From assembly GCA_902786265.1 (NCBI GenBank), contig CADACE010000002.1, positions 93,711-157,710 on the forward strand: a stretch of DNA of 64,000 nucleotides, read 5' to 3'. The notes under the pieces are model-generated. The model did no database searches, had not been told where the DNA came from, and worked only from the letters and a program-made list of their open reading frames with translations. This document shows, piece by piece, positions 63,693-64,000 of the stretch; position 1 is the stretch's first letter, and the number at the start of each line of letters is the position of its first letter. The translations under genes and the position numbers were made by a program. This DNA comes from an uncultured Chloroflexota bacterium (GTDB lineage: Bacteria > Chloroflexota > Anaerolineae > Anaerolineales > Anaerolineaceae).

Positions 63693-64000
63693 TTATTGAT
63701 TTTTTCGTTCCGGTATTCTGTTATAGTATGGGATCTCGTCATCATCCCAGGTCCGGTGCCGGAACACTCCCGGTTCCATATCCTCCAGGTTTTGCTGATA
63801 CAGCCGGACCTGGTATTCCGCTTCCCAGCTTCCCGGTATCCAGACGTCCCGCGGGTTTTCGTGCTTCACATATTTCCAGGTCACCCGCTCGCCGCCGACG
63901 TATCCCATGTCTACTTCCCGCCTGTCCGGATGCCAGACCACCGATTTGTCATCGATGAGCCCGTCCTCCGAAACATATCCTTCCGGTACTACGAACTCCC
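63693..64000 (-). CDS. Unrecognised protein, C-terminal part (runs off the window)
   Basis: The frame is open from the window edge to a TAA at 63693, giving 101 C-terminal residues. They are rich in Trp, Tyr and charged residues, with EYQVRLYQQNLEDMEPG and RHRTWDDDEIPYYNR. No domain is recognised. A GTG at 63941 could start a shorter protein, but no ribosome site precedes it, so the gene most likely begins outside the window. Confidence 0.6.
   Translation of the reverse strand, partial: EFVVPEGYVSEDGLIDDKSVVWHPDRREVDMGYVGGERVTWKYVKHENPRDVWIPGSWEAEYQVRLYQQNLEDMEPGVFRHRTWDDDEIPYYNRIPERKNQ

Overview
The window is 64 kb of a bacterial chromosome of moderate GC content with densely packed genes on both strands. 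I see no phage, integrase, insertion sequence or CRISPR array. Several traits point to an anaerobic member of the Chloroflexi (Anaerolineae-like). Surface proteins carry Thr-Pro-rich linkers. A secreted protein ends in what looks like an NBR1-type Ig-like domain. RpoC carries a long coiled-coil insertion near its N-terminus. The window also holds a trimeric [FeFe] hydrogenase and a selenium-dependent molybdenum hydroxylase system, both typical of strict anaerobes. The phylum call is inference (about 0.6); anaerobic life is better supported.

Layout. 1-4.3 kb: the start of an FHA protein, then a two-gene DNA repair operon resembling mrfA-mrfB, whose helicase carries an inserted HNH nuclease domain. 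4.4-4.7 kb: a structured RNA, possibly 6S RNA. 4.9-9.0 kb: hydCBA (minus strand), an NAD-linked, probably electron-bifurcating hydrogenase. 9.2-11.9 kb: a zinc-type ArsR regulator, a free-standing HMA metal-binding protein and a P-type metal ATPase. 12-16 kb: a secreted proline-rich protein, a protein of an unrecognised family and a leucine-rich-repeat surface protein. 16-20.7 kb: a nucleotidyltransferase, galE, membrane genes, thiamine pyrophosphokinase and a nitroreductase. 20.8-28.1 kb: murJ, a TPR-like membrane protein and rpoC without rpoB. 28.3-35.5 kb: tRNA-Leu, an FtsB-like protein, folD, a GntR regulator, a GT-C-like membrane protein, threonine synthase and a PLP enzyme. 35.9-40.8 kb: cbiK, gdhA and a tryptophan T-box controlling trpD-trpC-trpF. 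40.9-42.0 kb: a second member of the unrecognised family. 42.3-55.2 kb: the selenium/molybdenum hydroxylase genes (xdhD-like, FAD subunit, selD, yedE, tusA-like, csd-like, DUF3343, yqeC, yqeB), interrupted by a HTH protein, a DUF1232-like peptide, a flotillin and two copies of a 177-179 bp repeat. 55.3-63.2 kb: a two-component system, a deacetylase-like lipoprotein, a short-chain reductase, an iron alcohol dehydrogenase, gltX and rodA. 63.2-64 kb: a palindromic repeat element and the 3' end of an unrecognised gene.

How the genes fit together. HydABC can balance NADH and ferredoxin against H2. The selenium genes fit a pathway in which SelD makes selenophosphate for a labile selenium cofactor in a molybdenum hydroxylase acting on purine-like substrates; no selA, selB or selC is present here, so selenocysteine insertion is not implied by this window. 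Amino-acid genes (thrC, gdhA, trpDCF) and cell-wall genes (murJ, ftsB-like, rodA) make up most of the housekeeping content.

Most worth a second look: the pair of unrecognised paralogues (13.1 and 40.9 kb), the HNH insertion in the MrfA-like helicase, the cysteine-free ferredoxin domain of the XdhD-like protein, the duplicated repeat around 46-47 kb, the palindromic element at 63.4 kb, the -10 boxes placed so that murJ and csd would be leaderless, and the palindrome over the rpoC promoter.
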